This document shows, one piece after another, positions 33,328 through 40,631 of a DNA stretch of 60,999 bases. Source of the stretch: a virus; IMG/VR virus record IMGVR_UViG_3300033148_005313, positions 1 to 60,999 of that record. One strand, 5' to 3'. Position 1 is the stretch's first letter. Each line of letters begins with the position of its first letter. The position numbers and the translations under genes are program-made. The notes beneath the pieces were generated by a model. The model saw nothing but the letters and a program-made list of their open reading frames with translations. It ran no database searches and was not told the DNA's origin.

Positions 33328-34279
33328 CAGGTTCCTCCTTCGACGTAGGAGTAGGATCCATTTTAGGAGCATCGCCCGGGAGGCCATCATTATATATCTG
33401 AGCAGCTAGGTCTTTACGCTCTTTACGAGGCCCATCGGAGACGATCTTCGGGACTGCCGCGTTCCAGTCAACCGAGTGGTGGAGCCTACGTTCGGTACGC
33501 CCCATCGGCCTGACCTTGACGCACGACGGGGCCGCCATTACCGTATAGAAGCTCTTCACGTAGGTGCCCGCGTCAAGGTATAGCTCCGTGATCCCGCCCG
33601 GATTCGATTGGGTCGGCTCCTGGTCTAACTGCAGCCCCGTATAGGTAAAGAACAGGCCCCCGCGATTCCCCAGCGCAACGTAGGTGTTTACATCGTCGTT
33701 CATCCGGCCCGCGAACATGAATAGCCGGTCCGTCGTACAGACGAAGCTATTCATCGCCTTCCGGGTGAGGCGTCGCTCCGTATTCCCTTCCGCGCCGCCG
33801 AAATGATCTCCACCTTGCGACATGCAGATGGTAAGCGCGGGCGTAGCGATCAAGAACTCGACTAAGGCCTCCCAGACCCTATCGAGATTCCGTATAGCCC
33901 ACCCGTGAAACTGCGGTAGCTGCTCGTCCGGTTTTCGCCCAGCGACGCGATACATCCAAGCCCGGTAGTCATCGTCAAGTTGCACGAAGTACCGGCACCC
34001 GACCTGTTCGGCGAGACTCCAACAGGCATTCCTCGCCCATAGCGGAGAACCCCTACCGGGGAAGTTATCGTACTGGTCCGTGTACTTCGCCACCTCGTCC
34101 TTCGAGAACTCCAGCACCGCGTCCCCGTACCTCTCCCGGTACTCGTCGCCGGTCTCGTCCTCATCGTCAATGACGATATAGGTCTCCCCCGTGTAGCCGC
34201 TACGCTTCAGCGTGTCCCTGGTCTTCACGCTGTCCGGCCTGCCGTGGCTTAGGATGAACACGCAGAAGTCGTCACGCAT
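33248..34279 (-). CDS. GT-A-like glycosyltransferase 2
   Basis: 343 residues. ILSHGRPDSVKTRDTLKRSGYTG, YIVIDDEDE, ARNACWSLA and LDDDYRAW (DXD at 101-104) fit the phage GT-A family with hypermodification links. From about 300 a Ser/Asp/Pro-rich tail follows (PTSKEEPDGASSTSNSDPEP). GGAGGACT precedes ATG 34279. Distinct from glycosyltransferase 1 but clearly related in pattern, implying sequential or alternative sugar addition. Confidence 0.68.
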   Translation of the reverse strand: MRDDFCVFILSHGRPDSVKTRDTLKRSGYTGETYIVIDDEDETGDEYRERYGDAVLEFSKDEVAKYTDQYDNFPGRGSPLWARNACWSLAEQVGCRYFVQLDDDYRAWMYRVAGRKPDEQLPQFHGWAIRNLDRVWEALVEFLIATPALTICMSQGGDHFGGAEGNTERRLTRKAMNSFVCTTDRLFMFAGRMNDDVNTYVALGNRGGLFFTYTGLQLDQEPTQSNPGGITELYLDAGTYVKSFYTVMAAPSCVKVRPMGRTERRLHHSVDWNAAVPKIVSDGPRKERKDLAAQIYNDGLPGDAPKMDPTPTSKEEPDGASSTSNSDPEPAASGDCDDTQDAK

Positions 34280-35060
34280 CGGGGTAGTCCTCCGCGAAGG
34301 TGTCCATCACGGACTTGTCGAGTCGTACGAACCCGTCTTCGATGGCCCGCTTGAAGTCGATGATAACCAGCGCCGACTGCTGCATGAGTTCCCGGATATC
34401 AGCGGGTGCGTAGGCGTAGTAGTCTGCTATCCGGTCGTATCGAAAGACGACGTGGCGCTCTGCTGCATCACGGAGGAAGGCGGCGATGTCGGGCGGGATG
34501 TCGACGGCTTCGATACTCGCGAGGAGGTCGTCTGTCTTCGCCCTGTCCCGTAGTTCGCTGACGTGCGGCTGCTCCCCGTGCGGCTCGTAGTTCGGTGACT
34601 CGACCTTCTGGGTATAGGCGCCCTCGCCGTCCCCGTCCTGTAGCCCCGCCGCCTCCCCCCTCAGCGCCTCGACCTCCACCTCCTCGACCCCGGTCGCGAC
34701 CAGCTCGACGACGGGGATCTGCTCCAGCATCTTCAGTTTCGCTAGCGGGTTCTCCTCGGCCTGCTTCCCGATCTCGGCCTTGGCGACCATGTAGAGCCGG
34801 ACCTCCTCGTCGGTGAGGTCGACGATCTCGACGCGGAGTTCGGCGTCGGCGGCGATGCCGGCGCGGAGGTGGCCGTCGATCAGGACGAGCTCGCCGTCGC
34901 GTTCGACGACGTAGAGCGCGTCGACCTGGCCGACGGTCTCGAACTGCGAGGTCATGTGCCCGGTCTGCCGGTCGCCGTGGATTCGGTACTGCTCGGGGTG
35001 CTCCTTGAGGTCGGCTCCCCGGACACGTCTTCGGTCGGTTACGCGGTCGCGGATGGTCAT
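34272..35060 (-). CDS. ParB-like (ParB/Srx) domain protein
   Basis: 262 residues from ATG 35060; the frame continues upstream but without a site, and 35060 overlaps the previous stop as ATGA. Residues ~35-110 have YVVERDGELVLIDGHLRA, a GxHR-like ParB signature as in the ParB/sulfiredoxin superfamily. C-terminal YAPADIRELMQQSALVII…DFKRAIEDGFVRL is a second conserved-looking block. May be a nuclease or DNA-binding regulator coupled to the glycosyltransferases. Confidence 0.65.
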   Translation of the reverse strand: MTIRDRVTDRRRVRGADLKEHPEQYRIHGDRQTGHMTSQFETVGQVDALYVVERDGELVLIDGHLRAGIAADAELRVEIVDLTDEEVRLYMVAKAEIGKQAEENPLAKLKMLEQIPVVELVATGVEEVEVEALRGEAAGLQDGDGEGAYTQKVESPNYEPHGEQPHVSELRDRAKTDDLLASIEAVDIPPDIAAFLRDAAERHVVFRYDRIADYYAYAPADIRELMQQSALVIIDFKRAIEDGFVRLDKSVMDTFAEDYPDA

Positions 35061-35317
35061 ACCGGCGGCCCCTTCTCGTAGCAGGGACCGCAGTAGTTGT
35101 TCTGGCTCGGAATCAGCGTCCCGCACGTCGCGCAACGCTTGGTCATATTCTGGCACCTCGCCCACATCCCGCACCGCTCGCGGCGGCAGGGCGGGCGCTC
35201 GTTGAGAATCCTCTCGATATAGTCAAGTTCGCCAGGCGTATACTTCCCGCCCACCTTGGGAATGAACACTATCGTCGGCCCGTGAGGGCAGGTCAGCTCT
35301 TCTTCTCGTGGGTCCAT
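35057..35317 (-). CDS. Small zinc-ribbon protein
   Basis: 86 residues from ATG 35317 (AGGAGG 6 nt upstream). Zinc ribbon CATCGTLIPSQNNYCGPC at the end, and an earlier Cys cluster CRRERCGMWARC. Upstream in-frame start at 35380 has no site. It might bind DNA or a modification enzyme. Confidence 0.65.
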   Translation of the reverse strand: MDPREEELTCPHGPTIVFIPKVGGKYTPGELDYIERILNERPPCRRERCGMWARCQNMTKRCATCGTLIPSQNNYCGPCYEKGPPV

Positions 35318-35352
35318 GATCGTCCTCCTGTATTTGGGGCGAAACGCCACTC

Positions 35353-35565
35353 CTATCCTTCCTCCAGACCGTCGTACCAATCATACACCCGAGGGACGAC
35401 TTGCATCAGGACGATGCAGATAACGCCCGCCAAGCCCGTCCCGATCAGCGCGCCCCCTAGCTTCATCAACGCTTCAGACGGGGTCGTAGTCGCCAGGAGA
35501 TATCCGACGCCGCACAGCAGAAACGGAAGGATGTAGAGCGCCTTTCGTATACGTGTCTTGGTCAT
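35353..35565 (-). CDS. Two-helix membrane protein
   Basis: 70 residues with hydrophobic segments at about 10-26 and 38-58 (GALIGTGLAGVICIVLMQVV), a basic N-terminus and acidic end. Size and layout suit a class II holin, but position among modification genes gives no support. Confidence 0.6.
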   Translation of the reverse strand: MTKTRIRKALYILPFLLCGVGYLLATTTPSEALMKLGGALIGTGLAGVICIVLMQVVPRVYDWYDGLEEG

Positions 35566-35635
35566 TGCCCCTCTCCTATTCAGTCAAGCGCCTTGCGCGC
35601 CCGACGAGTTTCTTCGACGGCACAACCACGGCACC

Positions 35636-36202
35636 TTATCGCTTGAAGTCCTTCCCGACCTTCTCGACGCGCGCTGTCTTCGGGATCGGCTCACCGGACT
35701 GGAACATCCTAACGCGATTCCACTCAGCGACAGAGCGCTCACGGACACGCTTGACGCGCCGCATGAACGCCTCGTGCGTCTCGCCCTTTTGCTGGTCGAT
35801 GGAGCAACCGGAGTATTCGTGTGGAGGCCCGAGACTGTAGCAGCCGATGTGTGCCTCCCACAGCCGGTCGTCGTACTGCTGCTTGTGGATTCGAACATCG
35901 GCGTCGTCGAGCGTGAGTTCCCGGTATTCCGGCTTATCGCACAAGGTCTTCTTCAGCGCGGCGGTCGCGTCCGTCTTTTCGGCGTGCTTTACCCACAACC
36001 CCCTAGCATCGTCCCTCAGCGTAGTAACGGCCGCGCGGCACCTCTCGACCAGCTTCTCGCGCGGCTCCAGATTGACGTTGCTGAGGCCGATACCTTCCCC
36101 GTCCGATTGCAGGGAGATGGCTTGGATGCTGCCGAACTCGTAGGAGTAGATCTCGTAACGGCGTCCGTCAAAGGAGAACTTCTCGATTCTCCAGATGTCC
36201 AC
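35636..36202 (-). CDS. Unknown protein
   Basis: 188 residues with a beta-rich start (MDIWRIEKFSFDGRRYEIYSYE) and a charged helical second half. No motif recognised. It precedes the large methyltransferase in the same direction. Confidence 0.6.
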   Translation of the reverse strand: MDIWRIEKFSFDGRRYEIYSYEFGSIQAISLQSDGEGIGLSNVNLEPREKLVERCRAAVTTLRDDARGLWVKHAEKTDATAALKKTLCDKPEYRELTLDDADVRIHKQQYDDRLWEAHIGCYSLGPPHEYSGCSIDQQKGETHEAFMRRVKRVRERSVAEWNRVRMFQSGEPIPKTARVEKVGKDFKR

Positions 36203-36251
36203 GACGCATCACTCCTCTCTCTCATGTATTCACGCGCCCGACGAGTTTCGC

Positions 36252-38081
36252 CTACAGCTCCATGACCTCCTGCCCCGCCCTCTCCGCCTCCACCACCTTC
36301 TTCGTCTTCCCGGTCTCGTGGATCCTCGCGGAGGCCATGACACTATAATCCCTCGATACATCTATGCCCACGTAGCGGAGGCCCTGCTCTTTGCAGCCGA
36401 CCCCCGTTGTCCCGGTGCCGGAGAAGGGGTCGAGTACTGTGCCCGCTTCGGTGCCTCCGTCGCACTCGCAGGTCGGGCGGAAGCCGAGGGTCTCGCGCTC
36501 CACGTCCGCGAAGTTCTTCCCAACGCCTCCCGATATGGCACCGCCCGTTGCTGTCTGGCGATCTGCCCGCGCCTTGTGATTAGTAGCCGTCCGTTTGACT
36601 TCCCTCACCCACGGCGCCCCGCAGTCAGCGCAGACCTGCGTCGGACAACCGGCTTTCAGGAGAGGCTCGATGAGCTTCACGCTGAACGCCGCGAAATGGT
36701 CGACGCGCACTTCGACGCACGGGCACTTCGCCGCCTTCGGGTCGGCGTCGCCGGCCCGGGCTTCGATCTCGCGGCCAGAGGCGTACCCGAGCTTCTGCCA
36801 CTTGTCGGCCTGGTGGTAGTGGGCATGGTCTTTGCAGTCCGGGTGCGCGATGTACCAGACCTCGATCTTCTTCTGCCCGTCGCCCGCCGGTCGCCACTCC
36901 TTGCGTGGCCAGTCTCCGAGGTAGGGGGTCCCCTTGAACGGGACCGGGTTCTGCAGGACCGCCACGGGATCCCCGGCCTCGTCGAGCAGCAGGCCCCCGT
37001 TCTTGCGCACGGACTCGATGTGCGCGAGCCGGGCCTTCTGCGCTTCGATCTCCGCGTCCAGGCTCTCCAGCAGCATGTCGCCCGTGCGGTAGGTGCGGCC
37101 CGAGGATGTCTTGTTCGGGTCGCCGCCCTTCGAGTGTTGCCCGCGCCCCTCGCGGGAGGCCCCGCCGAAGGTATCCTGCTCGGAGCGGACGCGGCGCGGC
37201 ATCCTGGACACGTTGCCCGAGGCCACCTTGCCGAGTTCGTCCTGAGCTCCGACCCGACCACAGGTGCCTCCGCCTCGGTGAGTGAGCGTCTTCGGTCGAA
37301 GTTGCTTCCTGATTCCGTCAGCATCCCAGAAATAGCGCCCCGACTTCGCGAGCATGATCCAGTATTCGGTGCTCACCGCTGGACGATCTCGAATCGACTC
37401 AGGCATCGCGCTCGACGGCTTCACCCAGGGCAACATCGCCCGCCACCACCAACCGTCTGCCTGGAGGGCGACCGCGAGGCGGAACGGCTGGCCGATGAGG
37501 TCCTTGGGTTTGAGGCCGGGGGAGTTGCTGCGCTGGGCGATTTCCTCGTTCTCCCAGTACCCATGCTCCGCGGTCTTCGTCGGCTTCCGCTTGGCAGAGG
37601 TCCCCGCGTTGTAGCTGTCACCGCAGTTGACCATGCAGACCCCGTCGTCACGCAACACGCGACGGACTTCTCTGAAGATGGAGACCAGGTTCGCGACCCA
37701 CATGGTTGCGTCGGGTTCAAGCCCGAGGGCGCCGCGCCAGGCTCCGCAGAGCTGACAGAATGTCTGCTCCCGCCATCGGGCCTTCTTCAGGCGCTCCACG
37801 TTCTCCGGGCCGGGCTTCTGGAAGGCCTCTCCGCTTGATCGGCCTGCGCTCTTCTCCGTGTAGACGCGCTCCGACTGCCACTCATGTTCACAATCCTCGG
37901 CACCTCCCCATATCTGAATCTGCTCTCCGCCGACGTCCGCATACTGCCGGAGGGCCCAGAAGGGGACCGAGGTCACGACGCAGTGAACCGACCCCTCGGG
38001 CAGCCCGCGCAGGACCTCCAGCGCATCGCCCAAGTAGAGGGTCCGCTCACCGTCGCTCCAGAAGCTATCCATCGCTGGCAT
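36252..38081 (-). CDS. Large DNA methyltransferase with atypical motif IV
   Basis: 609 residues from ATG 38081 (GGGAGG 5 nt upstream); ATG 38072 is an alternative. Motif order IV…X…I (FSGTGTTGVG near residue ~560) marks a beta-class N4-cytosine/N6-adenine enzyme. Motif IV reads TSVPFWALRQY (37-47), where the family has TSPPYWxLR; both proline and tyrosine are changed. A Cys-rich insertion (CEHEW, CQLCGAW; CADCGAPW, CECDGG) binds metal probably. Self-protection or epigenetic role. Confidence 0.75.
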   Translation of the reverse strand: MPAMDSFWSDGERTLYLGDALEVLRGLPEGSVHCVVTSVPFWALRQYADVGGEQIQIWGGAEDCEHEWQSERVYTEKSAGRSSGEAFQKPGPENVERLKKARWREQTFCQLCGAWRGALGLEPDATMWVANLVSIFREVRRVLRDDGVCMVNCGDSYNAGTSAKRKPTKTAEHGYWENEEIAQRSNSPGLKPKDLIGQPFRLAVALQADGWWWRAMLPWVKPSSAMPESIRDRPAVSTEYWIMLAKSGRYFWDADGIRKQLRPKTLTHRGGGTCGRVGAQDELGKVASGNVSRMPRRVRSEQDTFGGASREGRGQHSKGGDPNKTSSGRTYRTGDMLLESLDAEIEAQKARLAHIESVRKNGGLLLDEAGDPVAVLQNPVPFKGTPYLGDWPRKEWRPAGDGQKKIEVWYIAHPDCKDHAHYHQADKWQKLGYASGREIEARAGDADPKAAKCPCVEVRVDHFAAFSVKLIEPLLKAGCPTQVCADCGAPWVREVKRTATNHKARADRQTATGGAISGGVGKNFADVERETLGFRPTCECDGGTEAGTVLDPFSGTGTTGVGCKEQGLRYVGIDVSRDYSVMASARIHETGKTKKVVEAERAGQEVMEL

Positions 38082-38247
38082 CACCTCCTCCCTCGCCCTC
38101 CTGGGCGCCCGGAATTGTCGGCGTAGGTGGTAGGTCCACTTCGGCCCCGCGAGCGCGTGAGGCGCGTCCTGTGCGGCATGGGCGGGCATCCCAGAGGGCC
38201 ACGCAGCGCAGGATGTAGTACTGGTAGGAGCGGACGGAGATGCTCAT
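38065..38247 (-). CDS. 60-residue protein upstream of methyltransferase
   Basis: Starts at ATG 38247 with GGAGGA 6 nt upstream and ends inside the methyltransferase start region. Sequence YQYYILRCVALWDARPC is followed by a Pro/Gly-rich tail. May be coupled to the methyltransferase. Confidence 0.5.
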   Translation of the reverse strand: MSISVRSYQYYILRCVALWDARPCRTGRASRARGAEVDLPPTPTIPGAQEGEGGGDASDG

Positions 38248-38414
38248 GCGGGGTCCTCCTCACCCTCTCCCGACAACACGAGCCGCTGGTAGACGCCGGG
38301 GTCGAGCACGACAGAGAGTTCCATGTGATCCTCTGGCAGCTTGGCGCTTGCCATGACCTGCCCCACCTGCTCCCCCTCGGCGTCGTGTACGCGCCCCCAC
38401 GGGTCGATGCTCAG
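38244..38414 (-). CDS. Small protein, start uncertain
   Basis: Up to 56 residues. The frame (LSIDPWGRVHDAEGEQVGQV…) continues back to a CTG at 38414 that overlaps the upstream TGA, with GGGAG before it; the first ATG is only at 38354. The end (LVLSGEGEEDPA) overlaps the next ATG. Low certainty on the start. Confidence 0.4.
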   Translation of the reverse strand: MSIDPWGRVHDAEGEQVGQVMASAKLPEDHMELSVVLDPGVYQRLVLSGEGEEDPA

Positions 38415-38686
38415 GTGACTCCCGAAGCGGCCTCCAATTCTTCCCGCACCAGCGCCGCCGCTGCCTCGTGCCCCGCTGCTTCGAGGATAGCGCAGGCGAC
38501 TGCGGGGGCGTCGTCGATTGGGAGGGCCATCACCGTGCGGTCTTCCTCGGGCCCGTGACCGTCCTGACACAGCCAGAGGGTATCGCCGGCGGTCGCAACG
38601 AGCAGCGCCTCCCCCTGCACCGGGTTCGTCGGGTGCAGGTCGAGCTCAACGGCCTGCCCCGACTCCATCGGCAGCACTTGGTTCAT
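38411..38686 (-). CDS. Small acidic protein
   Basis: 91 residues from ATG 38686 with GGAGGG upstream. Helical Ala-rich second half (ACAILEAAGHEAAAALVREEL) and beta-rich first half. No family recognised. Confidence 0.55.
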   Translation of the reverse strand: MNQVLPMESGQAVELDLHPTNPVQGEALLVATAGDTLWLCQDGHGPEEDRTVMALPIDDAPAVACAILEAAGHEAAAALVREELEAASGVT

Positions 38687-38735
38687 CACTCGCCCTCCGT
38701 TCTTGCCGCGACCTCCGCCGCGACCTCGGGCGGCA

Positions 38736-38978
38736 TCATCGCCATGCCTGCCCGGTTGCCTTGGTCTGAGCTGACCATGCAGCTACGAGAAACTCGATCA
38801 TGTTGCGCACCGGATCGCTCGGCCAGAGGGTCATTGCGTTGCCCTCGTCCTCCTCCCACTCCTGATTCATCTCGCCGCGAAACCAGCGTCGTATGTTGAG
38901 CGCCGAGTCTCCATTGGAGTCGGTCTGCGGCTCTACCGTTAGGCGTGTCAGGTTGTCTTGGCTCAGGAATTCAAACAC
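38736..38978 (-). CDS. Small protein
   Basis: 80 residues from GTG 38978 (GGAGG upstream), overlapping the ASCH gene end. Sequence MFEFLSQDNLTRLTVEP…VRNMIEFLVAAWSAQ. No family recognised. Confidence 0.5.
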   Translation of the reverse strand: MFEFLSQDNLTRLTVEPQTDSNGDSALNIRRWFRGEMNQEWEEDEGNAMTLWPSDPVRNMIEFLVAAWSAQTKATGQAWR

Positions 38979-39432
38979 GTTGCGCCTCCTCTGATTTCAG
39001 TAGTCTTCGTTCCACTTCTCGGGCGACCTCGGGCGGCAGCTTGGCCCAGACCTGCGCTCCCCGCTTGGGCTGCCAGGGCAGCGGCTCCTTGAGGGCCACA
39101 ACGTCCGAGAGGACCCAGGCGTAGCACGGGCCGCCCTCGTCTGGAGGCCCGTAGCCGGGCTGCTTCCGATCCCAACGCCAATCCGAGAGGCGACACTCCG
39201 CGATTGTCGCGACGGCCACGATTGCCGAACGCACCTTAGCGAAGTGCCGCTGTTTCGGCGCGAGCATGTAGTGGTCATTGATACCGCTGCCCCCCCCGCT
39301 CCGTATCGCCACCCGCTTCCCGACCATGCCGGGGCACGGGCGCGACCGGAACTCGACGGTCTTGAGCCCCGCCGCGATGAGGCCAGCCCAGGGTTGCAGG
39401 ACTGTCAGGGCGTGCGTGATGGGCTTACTCAC
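38971..39432 (-). CDS. ASCH-domain protein
   Basis: 153 residues from GTG 39432, with AGGAGG 6 nt upstream; this start follows the frameshifted zinc-finger gene. ALTVLQPWAGLIAAGLKTVEFRSRP and WVLSDVVALKEPLPWQPKRG fit the ASCH fold (RNA/DNA-binding, EVE-like cousins), which sits near modification or RNA-editing genes. A binding groove is inferred from GxKTVE[F/W]R. Confidence 0.72.
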   Translation of the reverse strand: MSKPITHALTVLQPWAGLIAAGLKTVEFRSRPCPGMVGKRVAIRSGGGSGINDHYMLAPKQRHFAKVRSAIVAVATIAECRLSDWRWDRKQPGYGPPDEGGPCYAWVLSDVVALKEPLPWQPKRGAQVWAKLPPEVAREVERRLLKSEEAQRV

Positions 39433-39786
39433 GGGAGGCCTCCTCGGCGGCAAATCGGGCAGTCGGCGAATTGGTCGGCAAGCGCGGCCCCAGAAGAGGT
39501 GTCGCTCTCCTCGCGCAGCAGTTTGCCAACCGACCGCAGCCAGGGGACACACGTATCCAATGGGGCCGGCAGCGGCCCGCGCACCACTGCGTCCCCGAGC
39601 GGGGCGGCTTCGAGGGAGGCGGCGAGGTCGGCGGACGTGTTCGCGCAGGAAGTGCGTGCGGAACGCGGTGCGGCCCTGCACCCGCTTGGAGCATAGCGGG
39701 CACAGGAACTCGTCATCGGCATTGCCGATTGCGTTCTCCATTGTCCCGTCCAGGAACGAGATGACCAGATCACTTGTCGAGACCAT
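39429..39786 (-). pseudogene. C2H2 zinc-finger gene with apparent +1 frameshift
   Basis: Frame A from ATG 39786 (AAGGGGG upstream) encodes a perfect C2H2 finger (CPLC-x12-HFLREH). Right after it, frame B (+1) encodes AAPLGDAVVRGPLP, shared with the end of the gene at 40618, and a proper stop TGA overlapping the ASCH GTG. Frame A also runs on without a stop into the ASCH gene. A frameshift, error, or overlapping genes would explain this. Confidence 0.5.
39566..39608. repeat. 43-nt duplication, copy A
   Basis: 41 of 43 bases match 40743-40785. It encodes APLGDAVVRGPLP on the minus strand in both places. Too similar to be chance codon use. Confidence 0.75.
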
Positions 39787-40399
39787 CGGAGACCCCCTTG
39801 AGCTTGGCGATGAGGTCGGCAATCTCATTCAGCGTGTCTATGGCCTCGCCGGGCGAGAGCTTGTCATTGTGCTCGCAGCCCTCGCAGTTGCTCTCGCACA
39901 GGAAGCAGGCTGCAATGTGCCGCGCTCTCTGCGCAAGCCCCTCCGTCACCGTCACCCCCGCAACCACGCAGGCTCGAGAGGCGGTTGGGTCCTTGCCATC
40001 GCCTCCACACCTCGCACAAGTCTCAACGCTATGCCAGCCCGTGCAGAGTAAGCCCGTCCCTTGGCAGCTAGTACATCCCTTCGGGTCCTCCGCCTCCACC
40101 ACCTGCGCCTCGGAGACGGCGAAGTCGCCGCGAAGAAATAGCTCGTTGAGAGCCTCCTCGAGACCATCCCGTTCCATGTACTTCCGCCAGTCCGCGTGAC
40201 AACGGACCACGAGGCCCACCGCTATCTGGTCTCTGTCCTTTCCGGTCTGCTCAGGCTCCGGTGCCTCCCCGTAGGGACTCCCGTCCGGGTTGATTGCGTC
40301 GGCCTCTATCGGCTGGCGACACGCCTCCTCGACGTTCGCGCGTATCTCCTCAGGAGTCGGTCCTCCGCCAATCATCTCGCTACCGTCAGGCAGTTTCAT
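39770..40399 (-). CDS. Cys-rich unknown protein (DnaJ-like zinc knuckles)
   Basis: 209 residues from ATG 40399 (GGAGGAG upstream). CTSCQGTGLLC and CARCGGDG are DnaJ-type CxxCxGxG knuckles; CFLCESNCEGC is another. A long helix with acidic face precedes. Probably binds zinc; function unknown. Confidence 0.6.
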   Translation of the reverse strand: MKLPDGSEMIGGGPTPEEIRANVEEACRQPIEADAINPDGSPYGEAPEPEQTGKDRDQIAVGLVVRCHADWRKYMERDGLEEALNELFLRGDFAVSEAQVVEAEDPKGCTSCQGTGLLCTGWHSVETCARCGGDGKDPTASRACVVAGVTVTEGLAQRARHIAACFLCESNCEGCEHNDKLSPGEAIDTLNEIADLIAKLKGVSDGLDK

Positions 40400-40631
40400 C
40401 GTCGCTCTCCTCCAGTCGCAGCCAGCGGGTGATCCACTCGCGGCATACACGTTTGGCGTAGCACAGACTGTCGTAAGGCCCATGATAGAAGTCGCAGCGC
40501 GCATGGCCTACCCAGACGCGCACCTTGAGCTTCTGACCGTCACGGGAGGGCATAATCCACGCCGTAACGCCCGGCGCGACTTCCGCAAGCCAACATCCCT
40601 CGCCCCGGTCTTCCCACCTAATGCGTTTCAT
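40386..40631 (-). CDS. Small unknown protein
   Basis: 81 residues from ATG 40631 (GAGGAGG upstream, overlapping the previous stop). Beta-rich with Trp and Cys (WITRWLRLEESDDE). The long upstream extension is shadow sequence. No family recognised. Confidence 0.55.
   Translation of the reverse strand: MKRIRWEDRGEGCWLAEVAPGVTAWIMPSRDGQKLKVRVWVGHARCDFYHGPYDSLCYAKRVCREWITRWLRLEESDDETA

Noticed and set aside
33389-33394. TATAAT on the minus strand near the end of glycosyltransferase 2
   Set aside because: Perfect -10 but no acceptable -35 at 16-18 nt, and it is inside coding sequence.
36195-37838. Plus-strand ORF of 547 codons opposite the large methyltransferase
   Set aside because: Antisense shadow; composition dominated by R, P, L, A with no motif.
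38971-39786. Single zinc-finger-ASCH fusion protein of 271 residues
   Set aside because: The middle reads like a shadow frame (Arg/Pro-rich); a strong AGGAGG site before GTG 39432 and a good stop in the other frame favour separate units.
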